Shown here one piece after another: positions 10,177 to 20,211 of a DNA stretch of 36,360 bases. The stretch comes from Saccoglossus kowalevskii. Its lineage: Eukaryota; Hemichordata; Enteropneusta; Harrimaniidae. Below the pieces are notes generated by a model that saw only the letters and a list, made by a program, of their open reading frames with translations, was not told the DNA's origin and searched no databases. Position 1 is the first letter of the stretch, and each line of letters opens with the position of its first letter. Position numbers and translations under genes: made by a program. Location: assembly GCF_000003605.2 (NCBI RefSeq), contig NW_003139318.1, positions 71,436 through 107,795 of the forward strand, in the 5' to 3' direction.

Positions 10177-12075
10177 AAAGTGACCTTGGAAAAGTACAAC
10201 TGGTAGAATGTATTGAATTCTAAGATGGAACCTAGCTACATAAGAACAGGTCAAGTGGAAATGATTTTGTAAAAACTTATTGTGTCTACTGAGTTAAAGA
10301 CTTGGTGATTAATTGAAGTTTTTTAATTACTCAATTACATCGTTTGTTTTAATAAACAAGTAATTGCAAAATGAGAATATTTCACAGTGAATTAAGGGAT
10401 GAACCATTTTAACTATGTAGTGAATTAAAGAATAAGCCATGTATTTAGTTATGTAATGGGGGGGGGTCAGGGTCAAGTGATTGTTACAAGTAACAATCAA
10501 TTACGCTTTGTATGAGAAAAATGCAGTCTAACAACGTAATTAGTAACACAGATTGAGAAAAGTAGCGGAATTTTGTTGCAAAGAGTCGCATTAATCATTT
10601 CTGCATGTTTTATGGTACAGTCGAGCAAGTTATAAAAACAAGAAACAAATGTTACAGTCCATGATTTCACAAACGTTTCACAGTTGAGTGTTTTTCTAAA
10701 GTCATGCCCAGTGGACAGGAAACTCTGTTTCTTCCGGATTTTCTTTCAGGCAACATCCTGGCGACCGATTGGGACTTACGGACAAAGGACAGACATCTCG
10801 TTAATTTCAACCTCCTTTAAAATGAATGACACTTAAACTTGTAAGGATCTCACTTTTTGTCTTCATGATGCAGTACTTTTAAATCAAAGGAGGTCTATTT
10901 TGAGTGATTTACATTGATTTAAAACCCGTAAACAAGACCCCCAGCGTGTGTCATTGCCGAAACCAAAACAAAGTAGTACAACACTTTACCATTCAATCCA
11001 ATCCTTCGCGAGTAATTTAAGATGAGCTGAAAATTGTTACAAGTGAAGCATTTATTGGAAGAAAAATTTAAAAACTTTAAAAGCAATCTCTTCTATAATT
11101 GGTTGGATGGTTAGATTTCAGGAATTGGTTTCCTATGTGAAACAATATTATAAATCTATTTCTAAAATACTTTGAACTGGTTTTGTTTTTTTTGGAAAAA
11201 ATTGTAATGATTGTCTTTTGGTATGCTTTTCTTATATCCGTGCTAAATTTGGCTGAACAAACATAAATCATCATCTTCATAAAATTTTATTGAAATAGAA
11301 GAAAGTGACATCAATGGCCTATTTTGTGAAAAAGATGTAAAATAGTAAAATAAAATTAAGTCACATTTTCATTTTCAGTGATTAAGATGGACAGAATAGT
11401 AAATTATAAGACCACAGTTCCAAATCAAAAAATCAATTGCTATAATTTCTACTGAACTCATAAAGAATGGCTTCAAAACCAGAAAGTCACTTTCATCATG
11501 GCACAAACTCAGCAGCGTGACTAATTTGTTGTTGCTATGCTTACCCATCAACACAGTGTTGCAGTCACCACCAAAGTTGACAAATTAACCATCATCCCCC
11601 CCAGGGCTGAAATTCCTTAACCTCCACACTAGTCTCAATCTTTATAATCTATGTGGCAGAGAACTGTTTTTATAACATCAGGATGACCAGTCCTTGGAGA
11701 CCTATAAATTTTTTTTATCTTTTTTATTTTTTGTGAGAATTGTTGGGTGTAATGATGTTAAGTTCAAAAAACGACAGAATGTAGTTTTTGGAGTAGAGAT
11801 CTATAAATCGATTCTTGAATAAACTTAACACCAAGGTGGCAGAGAATAATGTTCCATGAACCAGTATTGAGTTTTTAAACACCTGAGCAGGTTTTATTTG
11901 AGAGGAGTGATAAATCAAACAAACGAACAGTGGTTGTCATTGGCAATTTCAAATATTTTATTGATCTTTTTCTCTGATCGTAATTTGATGGTAATGCTAA
12001 GTGGTCGTCGTGCCGTGTCCTGTTCGACATGAGACTCATAGCGAAGTATACATGGAATATACATGGCATTTTCTT
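10177..12075. other. Non-coding stretch
   Basis: AT-rich. G9 at 10458-10466 and C7 at 11596-11602. TTTATT at about 11890 and 11960, read on the minus strand as AATAAA, could serve the minus-strand candidate exon ending at 12076. A strong minus-strand donor (GATGG|GTAAGC near 11545) has no open frame leading to it. Confidence 0.25.
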
Positions 12076-12258
12076 TTAATGCGCTATCCTGGCGTCAACC
12101 AGGCTCGGTCGAACACAAGCACCAGCGGCTCCCCCAAAGTCACATTCGTTAGTGAATGAATCTCGGCCAGCGGAATTGGCCTTGTCATTGAGTCTGTGGC
12201 ACACTTTCTCAGGGTAGGGGGTCGACCCTTTGATGTTCAACCTATTTGAACTTGGGAC
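12076..12258 (-). CDS. Candidate terminal exon, GC-rich open frame
   Basis: Seen on the minus strand: an open frame of 62 codons from 12264 down to TAA at 12078-12076, about half G+C where the surroundings are one third. The translation includes N-E-C-D-F-G-G-A-A-G-A-C and ends L-V-D-A-R-I-A-H, with three cysteines. AG at 12260-12259 can act as acceptor and would give a phase 1 entry, matching the phase 1 donor of the minus-strand exon 15151-15250. AATAAA on the minus strand follows at about 11960 and 11890. I recognise no family. The acceptor has a poor pyrimidine tract. Alternative: part of a CpG-rich regulatory region with no coding role. Confidence 0.22.
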   Translation of the reverse strand, partial: VPSSNRLNIKGSTPYPEKVCHRLNDKANSAGRDSFTNECDFGGAAGACVRPSLVDARIAH

Positions 12259-12280
12259 TACCGATCATGAGTCTGATGGA

Positions 12281-12374
12281 AAATACATTGTTTATTTACA
12301 TGAAATTCTAGCACGCACTGTGCGACAACCACCACCCTTTAAATGCTCAAATTTCATGTAACAAATAATGTATT
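12281..12374. repeat. Inverted repeat, 26-27 bp arms
   Basis: The arm 12281-12307 (AAATACATTGTTTATTTACA...) pairs with 12349-12374 read in reverse, with two substitutions and one gap. The 41-base loop contains the short palindrome CGCACTGTGCG. It could form a stem-loop or be a relic of a small inverted-repeat element. Confidence 0.65.
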
Positions 12375-13392
12375 TGACATGCGTAGTATTGTGCGTCGCT
12401 ATGAGTCCCATATCAAACACAACGCTATACGATGACTACCTCCATGCGACCTAATCATGTCAAAATGGAGTTCTCTGACACTATATTCCTAAAATTGTTA
12501 ATTAGATAAAATAAACGACAATACAACTGTATTCAATTAGAGGATAGGTCATTTAAAATACTGAACCTTTTGGCAATCATATTTAAATGATCAATGGCTA
12601 TAAAAGAAATCAGAGATCCAGAACGAAACAATTCATTGGTTTTTTTCATCCCTGGGACATTTGAAACACATAATATATTCATGACATCGAAAAATCGGAT
12701 GACAAACCATGATATTCATCTAAAATGGATGAAGAATCACAGTTTGCATCATAGCGATAGCAATTCACATAAATAAGAAGGATGCAAAACCTTGTATGAA
12801 AGGGGACGTAGGATAAAATAGGACATCATAACTCTGAACTTCATTGGAGCGTTTTAATTTATAGTTCACAGCTGGCGGCCGTATGGGCTTAGGAGGACGT
12901 AGACTAGTAAACTTTCCCCGTAAATAACATTTATTTATTGTCGTTGCAATTCTCATGTACAACGCTACAATGTATCTGGGTGGAAAAGAACTCAAGAACG
13001 AGAATTGTGACGTTTGCAATGTATCGCTTTTACCCTCAGCGGCTCCAGAGTAAACTCTATAACCACAAGAGAAGTAATTCGAAAACCTGTCTCATGTGTT
13101 GCGTTTATTTTATCAATGACTCTCTGTAGACGTACAAAGTTTGGATAGGAAAACAGTTGTGACGGAATTGGAGAAGAAATATATGCTAGCAAGTATATGC
13201 ATTCGAGAAAATGAAAAGTAAACACAAAATAAGTGAAATGAAATATCCCGCTGGAATCATTCTGATGAATTGTTGATGCAAGTGATTTATACATGTATTG
13301 ACGCATTACACTTGTGTTGATAACATTTTCAAAGAAATTTAGTAAAAAAAAAAAGTAAAGCAGTTTTCAGTTAGAAGGTGGGAAATATAAAA
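12375..13392. other. Moderately CpG-rich stretch without a supported gene
   Basis: Several overlapping open frames of 60 to 104 codons lie on both strands between 12594 and 13306. None has matching splice sites or a recognisable product, and they overlap each other, so I do not call them. Confidence 0.25.
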
Positions 13393-13545
13393 TGTGCCTC
13401 CCCTAAATTTCAAATGGTCTACCCCTAAATATAAAGTGCCCCCAGGATATAAGATGGCCTATCCCTGAACAGCAAGATACCCCACATGATTTTAGCCCCC
13501 CCCCCCATAGAGGTTCCCCAAGGATAAAAAATAAGCCATCCCCAA
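13393..13545. repeat. Degenerate C-rich tandem repeat, roughly 20-bp period
   Basis: Blocks such as CTCCCCTAAATTTCAAATGG, CTACCCCTAAATATAAAGTG, CCCCCAGGATATAAGATGG and CTATCCCTGAACAGCAAGA follow one another, including C11 at 13496-13506. Highly diverged. Confidence 0.4.
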
Positions 13546-13681
13546 ATAGGGAAAACTTTTTTCATCTTAAATTTTACTTATTGAACTATTTCCACAGTTT
13601 TCAACGGCACTTTACTTCCATAACTTCTAATTTAAGCAGTTAAGGCTCGTCTGCATAATAAGGACTTCTCTTTCAATTCAG

Positions 13682-13770
13682 GTGATGGTTCTAATTATGC
13701 CTCTGAATTGGTGGCAAACGCAAAAAATCAACTCGATACTGTCTTCTACAAGATTATGAACTGTTATTGA
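13682..13770 (+). CDS. Candidate terminal exon, unknown protein
   Basis: Seen: a good acceptor (CTTCTCTTTCAATTCAG ending at 13681), then two spare bases and a 28-codon frame reading D-G-S-N-Y-A-S-E-L-V-A-N-A-K-N-Q-L-D-T to TGA 13768-13770. A second frame from the same acceptor is also open for 25 codons. Entry would be in phase 1. The composition is balanced and protein-like, but the piece is short and no upstream partner was identified with certainty. No AATAAA follows before 14039. Family not recognised. Confidence 0.18.
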
Positions 13771-14038
13771 AAGATATACTTAGTTCTGGTCTACTGGACA
13801 CACAGGACGGCTCAGGAATACCACCCCTCTTGTGTTAAGATGAGACAGTTTGAACACATCATTGAATCGGCTGTCTCACTTTTGTTGTTTGGGAGCCCAC
13901 ACAGATTGAGGTCACTGAGAGAAATAACAACACAACGCAAGCACCGAAGCAATGAGGTGTAGCAAATTATAGCTAGCGAGGTATGAGTGACAAAAACAAC
14001 ATGGCTGATTTGTGAAAGGGAAAGATAAGTAAACAGTT

Positions 14039-14149
14039 ATGGACAAGATCTTTTTAAGCGCAATAATCCCTTTGACATTTGTCTCCGTTACTGGATGGGA
14101 TTACTACGATGACAAGGAGCCGCGGACAAGGGTTGTCAACAACGGAAAG
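14039..14149 (+). CDS. Candidate first coding exon with signal peptide
   Basis: Seen: ATG at 14039 with G at -3 and +4 (good start context). M-D-K is followed by the hydrophobic core F-L-S-A-I-I-P-L-T-F-V-S-V and a likely cleavage after V-T-G. Then comes an acidic stretch W-D-Y-Y-D-D-K-E-P-R-T-R-V-V-N-N-G. A donor-like GTATAC sits after 14149/14150, giving a phase 2 exit. Local GC is raised in the first 110 bases and falls sharply afterwards, which supports an exon end there. The motif R-V-V-x-x-x-G-K resembles the mature N-terminus of carboxylesterase-type proteins (cholinesterase, neuroligin), but this is only a hint and no next exon confirms it. The frame runs on to 14341 in AT-rich, poorly coding sequence. 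Confidence 0.3.
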
Positions 14150-14510
14150 TATACTGGCCATTTTAATAATAACAAAAATGAACTTTTTTTACTTTTTTAC
14201 GTGCTTTTTGTTATTTTACAACAAGTTACGCTGAAATTTGAACATCCATTCATTTTTTTTGTGATAATCATTACATTTTTTATGAGGCAAAGTTTTTATT
14301 TATCAGCTGTTCAAAAGAAAACTACAATGAACAATTATTAAATACCAGTAGTACATTTTCCAGCACAACATGCAAATGAGAAAAACACAATATATCCACA
14401 ATTCGGATAATTTCTCATTTTTTACATAACACTGATAAAACTTTCAAAAGTTTTTTTTGTTTTTTTTCCAAAATTAAGTGAAAAAAAGAAAGACTTTCTT
14501 TTACAACAAC

Positions 14511-14682
14511 CAATACTGTATTTTCTCTATTAGAAGTGCACCTCCTGTAGAAACACGAGATAAACCAAAAGTTGCATTAACTGTATATAGTGGATCATTA
14601 AAATATAACTTATTTTGACCATAATCACACCACTGTCATTTACTTAAGTGACTGCACTACTAATAGAGCAAATACAGTATTG
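14511..14682 (+). mobile_element. MITE family B, complete copy (172 bp)
   Basis: The left end CAATACTGTATTTTCTCTAT matches the right end read in reverse over 30 bases with two mismatches (14511-14540 with 14653-14682). It has TA at both ends (TA|CTG...CAG|TA) and no ORF. The interior at about 14598-14618 recurs in the partial copy at 14836-14903. Confidence 0.8.
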
Positions 14683-14835
14683 TATACTAATAATAATAGT
14701 TTATTACGCAACTGTAATCAGCTGTGGATACAGTAATGGTAAAAAATATGGTGTAAAAAAAAGCAACTAAAAATAGCTACAAATTTAAAAGTTCTAATAA
14801 CTACAACAAATCAGAAAGTAATAAAAATACAGTAA

Positions 14836-14903
14836 GTGAATCATTAAAATATGACTTATTTTGACCTAAGTGACTGCACTATTCATAGAGAAAATACGGC
14901 AAT
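14836..14903 (+). mobile_element. MITE family B, partial internally deleted copy
   Basis: Shares GTGAATCATTAAAATATGAC, TTATTTTGACC and AAGTGACTGCACTA with the right half of the complete copy about 240 bp upstream, in the same orientation. It lacks about 23 internal bases and has a decayed right end (AAAATACGGCA). Confidence 0.7.
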
Positions 14904-15150
14904 AGAAATGAAGTTCAGCCTTCTTTCTTCAATGCAAGGTACACCTACCCAACAATTCAAGGATCTTTATTGATTAGTAAACACAAAACACTGATGTATC
15001 TCATCAGGCAAACAAACTTCTTTTTTTTTTGTCTTCAGTCATCACAACTATCCCCCAATACAAACACCTTCATGGATCACCGAGTTTTAGTTGTTTTTTT
15101 CTGATAAATGAGAGAGATAGCCATGACACAAATCTCTAGTGAATTCATAC

Positions 15151-15250
15151 CTACAGGAGAGATCAAAGGAACTACACCTCTTCTAAATCCACTCTCATCA
15201 AGGAATGCACTGATGACAGAGAACCAAATAATGATAAAAGACAATGCCAT
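15151..15250 (-). CDS. Candidate first coding exon with signal peptide
   Basis: Seen on the minus strand: ATG at 15250 directly after an in-frame TAG, then 33 codons and one base to a donor CCTGTAG|GTATGA (15151/15150). The peptide starts M-A-L-S-F-I-I-I-W-F-S-V-I-S-A-F-L, a plausible signal peptide although it lacks an early basic residue. It continues D-E-S-G-F-R-R-G-V-V-P-L-I-S-P-V with a dibasic R-R. The phase 1 exit fits the candidate exon 12258-12076, which is followed by poly(A) signals. If joined, they would make a secreted protein of about 93 residues. Start context is poor at -3 (T). No family recognised. Chance cannot be excluded. Confidence 0.22.
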
Positions 15251-15311
15251 CTACCCTATAGTAAACAATGGTTTGATCCATTGCAGGGGAGACTGCATTA
15301 TAGGCTTGTAA

Positions 15312-16330
15312 CAAATGGGCATGTTCCAGCACAAATTTTTACACATTTTATAGCAACTTTTTAGATAATAACTGTAATTCTAACTTTATTAGAAATACGA
15401 AAACATCCTAATTTTAATAAAAATATATAAACATTTTGTCATTTTTCTGTTTGCATCAAAGAAAGCCTTGTAAACAACATAGTGGGATGTCCCAGAGACC
15501 GAAAAGACAGTACACCTGCAACTATATTTTCAGACTCTTCCATCATTTTTATTATGAGCTAATTATAAAATCATTGGACTCTTCAAATGGCTTGCTGCCT
15601 TTCATTTGACTCACAATTCCTTTTTACAAAGTTGAGTCATATCCCGGATAGAACTGTTGAATATTTGAATAAACGACAGTAATTACCTAACACCTTCTAG
15701 CGATGCAATTGATTTTAACGCCATTCAACGAAACAGTTACAAATCTATTCACCTTAATAGTTTTCTGCCTAAAGTGGTAATTTCACCCAAAGCTCTCTAT
15801 TTTTACCCGTTTTCAGCCGAAAATAACAAAGTTGGACATTCTAAAATTGATCAGACTGATCTGAATCTAAAACTTCAGAAAAATTTTCAAAAATTTTACA
15901 AAATTTGTAGTTTAGGATTTTTGTTGTCTGTGTCCAAGACTAAACAAAGTGTGGTTTAATTCATTTTACTGTCAACAATAATCCCATATCAAGTAGCTTT
16001 GAATGGGATTAACATACATTTGTTTACAGCCAGGGTAAAGATGTGATGGTGCAGGATCAAAGATTGTGGAATAAAAGTGCCAACTAGATGGTAAAACTTT
16101 GACAAGACATCACTGTGTAAACGTCTGTCTGTCTCTAGGTGCAAATTACTGGTGACATATCAGCATGGTGCTAGACTCTGATACCCCATTCCTTGATACA
16201 GAACCTGGGAGCTTAATAAAACGAATATAGCAAGTTATTACTTGTGGAAAGTTTAATCATTTTCTTGAATTGTAACAACATTTGGGCTTTTTTATCATTA
16301 AAAATATCATATATTTATTTATTTATTTAG
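15312..16330. other. AT-rich non-coding stretch
   Basis: No supported gene. A 61-codon open frame at 15774-15959 lacks splice sites. An ATTT repeat tract (about 16310-16330) forms the pyrimidine-rich lead-in to the next candidate exon. Confidence 0.3.
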
Positions 16331-16447
16331 GCAAAAATACTAACAAAACTGTTACTGATTGGTTCAGTGGAGGGGAATTCATTGACTCTACTACCTATCA
16401 CATATTCACAAAACTTTGGCAACTTCGATATGATTTATGAACTGTAA
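16331..16447 (+). other. Exon-like piece with two open frames
   Basis: After the acceptor TTATTTATTTATTTAG (ending 16330) two frames stay open. One is in phase 0 for 38 codons to TAA 16445-16447. The other enters in phase 1 and includes N-K-T-V-T-D-W-F-S-G-G-E-F-I-D-S, ending at TGA 16438-16440. The second reads more like protein. No donor lies inside, so it would be a last exon. The T-rich tract is a simple repeat, which weakens the acceptor. Confidence 0.13.
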
Positions 16448-16828
16448 ATAAGTTGTTAACTTTGTTAATCCACCAGTACCTGACAGAATCTCTTGACTGA
16501 GTGGAATTCCAATCCAGACCTCACCATGGCCCTCCAGTATATCAAATATCATATCTGGTAGATTAAAAATTCATTCTGACTATAAATAACTTTACTATCC
16601 CATGAAAGGGAAATTATTGGTCTACCAAAATTGTTTTCGTCTGAAAGTTTGTTGGTGATAATGGAAATTGATTTTTCCTTATCATAACCTTTGATTCATA
16701 TTTAGTTATGATGGTGATGATTATTTTTCCTGATTGGTTTTAAAATTATTTACACAACAAGGTGTGGTGTATTTCAGAAAACCATTCAACTAAAACATAA
16801 AGTCTACATTTTGACAATTTTTCAATAG

Positions 16829-17007
16829 AATGTTCAGATCAGGGTGGCATCAAATTTGTTATGGCGAAAGTAAATCCAGAGAACGATGCATTTGAGATAA
16901 CATTTCTTCTTCTCATTACATGCATTATTACTGGAGATACGATTCTATTTAATCGAAGAACAGAACTTCGCAATAAAAAAAAACAAGCCAAATTTGTTCA
17001 TTTCTAA
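16829..17007 (+). other. Exon-like open frame with a hydrophobic segment
   Basis: The acceptor ACAATTTTTCAATAG ends at 16828. A 58-codon frame from 16831 then runs to TAA 17005-17007. It contains M-A-K-V-N-P-E-N-D-A-F-E, a 13-residue hydrophobic run (I-T-F-L-L-L-I-T-C-I-I-T-G) and a basic tail (R-R-T-E-L-R-N-K-K-K-Q). That would suit a small single-pass membrane protein terminus. Entry would be in phase 1. No family recognised; chance level is not negligible. Confidence 0.18.
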
Positions 17008-17268
17008 ATACCTACTTGCATTGAAAAAATATTGCAAGCCCTTTTTTTTTACTGCGTTGATCGGCAACCCACAGTTCAAAGTTGTAAGTCGTGTGTGTAC
17101 AGATGTAGACAGGTCGGCCGAGTCAACACAGGAGTAAGCGAACTGATGAACTACCGCAATGATGAGAACCCTCGCACATTAATCTCCCAGCCTCGGGTAA
17201 TTTTACACACCAGAGTGAAATTACAAATTGGACAAAAAGTCGATAACCAACTACATCGCCATAGTTAC

Positions 17269-17317
17269 ATGCTATTATCTTTAATGGTGATTTATGTTCT
17301 GCTATCAGCAGTTTATG
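17269..17317 (+). CDS. Candidate signal-peptide exon, pairs with 18523
   Basis: Seen: ATG at 17269, then M-L-L-S-L-M-V-I-Y-V-L-L-S-A-V-Y and one base before the donor-like TATG|GTGATG (17317/17318). The peptide is almost entirely hydrophobic and ends in small/polar residues, as a signal peptide would. The phase 1 exit fits the exon at 18523-18617, where the split codon becomes valine. The frame is also open upstream from 17032 in a GC-richer stretch that may be 5' UTR. The donor is only moderate. The short length makes chance possible. Confidence 0.22.
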
Positions 17318-17889
17318 GTGATGTTTTAAAATGACGGTTTTCAGTGTTAGAAAAAAAAGACTTTAAAATCAAAGGAGCTAAATTTTAACACCTTCCTTGA
17401 AAAGCGTCGTGAAGTTTGTCAATGCTTCTGATCGCTATTAAGGCACTACTGAGCGTATTACTGCACATATGTGCAATGCATTGTGGGGGAGAAACTACAA
17501 TATATAAAAAGTTAAAATATTATCACACTGGGAACACACTAAAATAAACATTTACTTCTACGCTATCGATAAAGAGCCATTGCTTGAAACATCTATTTTT
17601 AATAGTTACTTAGTACAACAATTACTAAATATTATCTACTATATATTAAATTAAATGTAAATTTTGAACAATACTGAGTTTTTATAAAGAATAAGATATA
17701 CATTTATCATCACATATCATTGAGCAAAATTTCAAGATATGACTATTTTCTTCTTGTCTAGTGACCCCAATTTTATTTTCCATTAATTTGTAGTTTTTGA
17801 ATGGCATTAAACCATAATAATAAAAGTAAGCAGAAAGATGATATATAATCTTCAATCCATAATCCTTCAAGTACAACCTAGATGTGAAC
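17318..17889. other. AT-rich stretch, possible intron
   Basis: No coding signal. If the pairing 17269-17317 with 18523-18617 is right, this and the MITE after it lie in a 1.2-kb intron. Confidence 0.25.
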
Positions 17890-18057
17890 TTACTGCAAAT
17901 GACTAATTTTCACTGGTTCAAATTTCACTGATATATTCAGTGGGTTTTAAATTCATGGTTTTATCATTTAGATAATGTGGTTTTAATTTAGTGCATTTTA
18001 CAGTCAGCGAAATAAGCAAATTTAAAACCCAGTGAATAATTAATCCTTTTACAGTAA
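17890..18057. mobile_element. MITE family C (168 bp) with TACTG ends
   Basis: The left end TTACTGCAAATGACTAATTT pairs with the right end read in reverse (TTACTGTAAAAGGATTAATT). The match extends into TTCACTGG on both arms, about 28 bp. TA flanks both ends (TA|CTG, CAG|TA). An inner pair, GGGTTTTAAATT 17942-17953 with AATTTAAAACCC, extends the symmetry. No ORF. Confidence 0.65.
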
Positions 18058-18522
18058 TCCTGATAACTGTCAGAATGCTATGGTCAGAATTAGTTATTTT
18101 TTTTATGTTTTATAAATAAAATAAGAACATAACTAAAAAAAACTACATTTTATGAATAAATTGCTACTATTATTAACCACAAGAAAGACATAGTTTGATT
18201 TAAGATATAGTATAGTGACAAATGTTGTTGAGTTCTCTTCCTAGCCTTTCCCATTATGAACTATTGAGGGCAGTGTATCACAGATTTTTGCAGCAAGCCC
18301 AAAGTAACCCAAAACTATGGTAGTGATAAACCCTTACTTAGCAAACTGAGCAATCATGAAAGAATGTAATGAGTAACAACAAATTAGTGAAATAGCTCAT
18401 ATGAATATTATAAAATATATCATATTTATAGCTGACTTTTTTTAAAAATTCATTAAATATTAACTGAAGATGATTTTCTCAGTTTGAAAAATGTAATCAA
18501 TTAATTTTTTTTTTTTTTGTAG

Positions 18523-18617
18523 TCAACCCAAAAAAACATTTTGGTTTTCACATACAAATATTAATTCAACAAAAACGTGATGAAGGTGAAGATGATGATG
18601 ACGCCCTCAAGTGGCAG
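18523..18617 (+). CDS. Candidate internal exon with both splice sites
   Basis: Seen: a run of 14 T then GTAG ends at 18522. 95 bases later comes CAG|GTATTG at 18617/18618. Only one of three frames is open across it, with two spare bases then 31 codons. It begins N-P-K-K-H-F-G-F-H-I-Q-I-L-I-Q-Q and continues K-R-D-E-G-E-D-D-D-D-A-L-K-W-Q. It thus has a basic/hydrophobic first half, a K-R pair and an acidic second half. Phases are 1 in and 0 out. Local GC rises at its 3' half. It fits the signal-peptide exon at 17269 upstream and the phase 0 exon at 26645 downstream. No family recognised. This is among the better exon candidates, but chance is possible in T-rich sequence. Confidence 0.32.
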
Positions 18618-19594
18618 GTATTGAAAAATCTTTCTGTTTCGCTTCCATCTCAATTAGTATAATGAGGAACATGAGGAAAGGCAATAAATCAATCAAGAAA
18701 TATAAAAATCTTTCAAATTTTTAATCCTTGATAAGAAGTCGCTAAATAGCTTATTAAAATTTGTCACTGGTAGTTAACACTTTACTTGAATAATAGCAAG
18801 ACTCAACGCTAAGCTCGTACTAGAGACAGACTGACTGACTCACAGGGAACCATTCAAGCCATCATTTTAATTAAAACGTCTGCTGTTTAGTATTCCGGCT
18901 CCAAATTAAGTGCTGATGTTGTTTTATAGCTGTAATCACATCGGTTTACAAGTTACGTCGCCAGCTCGGATGATAAGACAACACCTAGGGCTGAAACATA
19001 GTAGAGATAGCTACACCAACAACGATGTGCTCAAATCTCTGCAGATCCCTTAAATGTTTCCAGCGACTGATTCAAGACGAGGCGTCTCATGGTCGGCTGT
19101 TGATGGTGTAATCTTTTCCAATCTGTCTATTCACATTGGTATTTGTAACGGAGATTACGAAAAAATTACATGATGTCATCACATTGTCGGGCTTTGTTTT
19201 TAGTGTGGAAAAAAGCGATGGAAAAGAAAGGACATCATTTAACAGGGAAAGGAGAGGGATTCTTCTGATATTGTGTTGTTTCTGTCAAAACAAAGTAGAG
19301 GCGTAAAAAAAGCAGAAAAGTTTGTTCGACTGACATTTTCAGTTTTGCATCAGTTGTTCTGACAGAGTGCTCAATATTGGTTTTATACAAATGTGTGTCA
19401 AATGTTCATTTTCATCAAAATTGACAACTTATCGATCAATCACTTGAAAATAAAATTTCATTATCGTAAAATATTATAGTAAAATGAAAACCATCCCTCC
19501 AACCTCTTTCCAACCAACAATTTGTCTCCACACATTATTTCAACTCAACACGATTTTTTTTTAATTTGAGACATCTCGTCTCACGAGGTAGCCA
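18618..19594. other. Non-coding stretch
   Basis: Mixed composition with a modest CpG content near 18950-19100. A 28-codon ATG frame at about 19024 is too short to call. Nothing else supported. Confidence 0.25.
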
Positions 19595-19925
19595 GAAGAT
19601 TTCCCCTGATTAGACCTAGTTTTCCAATTTGCGGCTGTAATCTCTGTCTTAATTAACTGTTGCCTTGAGGCCGTCTAAGAGACAGCACTTCGGTTTGATT
19701 CCGCATCTCAGCGGCACCACCCAGTCGGGTAAACTTTCACCCACCCATTCAGCTGGAAGCTTTCTGAACTTCAGCTCGCCGTCTCATCCGGTCAAAGACA
19801 TTGAACATTAATCTTTTCGGTGGTTTACCGACGCGTGTGTTATCAAGCCCTTCGCGGTGAATACTCATTTAAACACCTCATCAGATTTGCCGCTTTCTTG
19901 TATTCTCCCTGCGACTGCACCAAGT
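19595..19925. promoter_or_regulatory. GC-rich non-coding island, candidate regulatory element
   Basis: About 330 bases with clearly higher GC and CpG than the flanks. It contains homeodomain-type TTAATTAA (near 19651), CTGATTAG, an E-box CAGCTG (near 19750) and several CpG-containing runs (ACGCGTG, TTCGCGGTG). A minus-strand frame is open for about 48 codons but has no good splice sites, so I favour a regulatory island over an exon. Function is inference. Confidence 0.3.
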
Positions 19926-20137
19926 CAAACGAGAAAAATCATGATTCCAGATTTTGTTATTGATAGAATTCAACATTTTTGTGTTTGCTTTTCTTTTTTT
20001 TTTTTAAATGCAGTACGAATTACTTATGCTTTTCTGAAAAATCTGTCAAATTTTTGAGCTTTTGAACAAGAAAGCTATCTGGGAAATTTTTAATTTCATG
20101 GAAGATATTTTAATCATGGTTCAGGAAAACACAGTTA

Positions 20138-20211
20138 TACATGTGACCTCTGAAGTTCACACATCCTGGTACTTTGCATGTGACCTCAAGGTCACACATC
20201 CTGGTACTTTC
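20138..20211 (-). repeat. Two inverted relatives of the 41-bp minisatellite unit
   Basis: Read on the minus strand, 20211-20176 and 20175-20138 both carry AAAGTACCAGGATGTGTGA followed by CCTTGAGGTCACATG or a close variant. This matches the unit of the 2330-2862 array except for a shorter, altered second half. Orientation is opposite and the distance is about 17.3 kb. The first unit holds TGACCTCAAGGTCA, two receptor-type half-sites only two bases apart. Confidence 0.9.

Noticed and set aside
11545-11640. Strong minus-strand donor GATGG|GTAAGC with upstream peptide F-V-N-F-G-G-D-C-N-T
   Set aside because: A stop precedes the peptide with no AG between, so no exon can be built.
12765-13306. 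Overlapping ORFs of 84 and 104 codons on the minus strand
   Set aside because: Mutually overlapping frames, no splice support, unremarkable composition.
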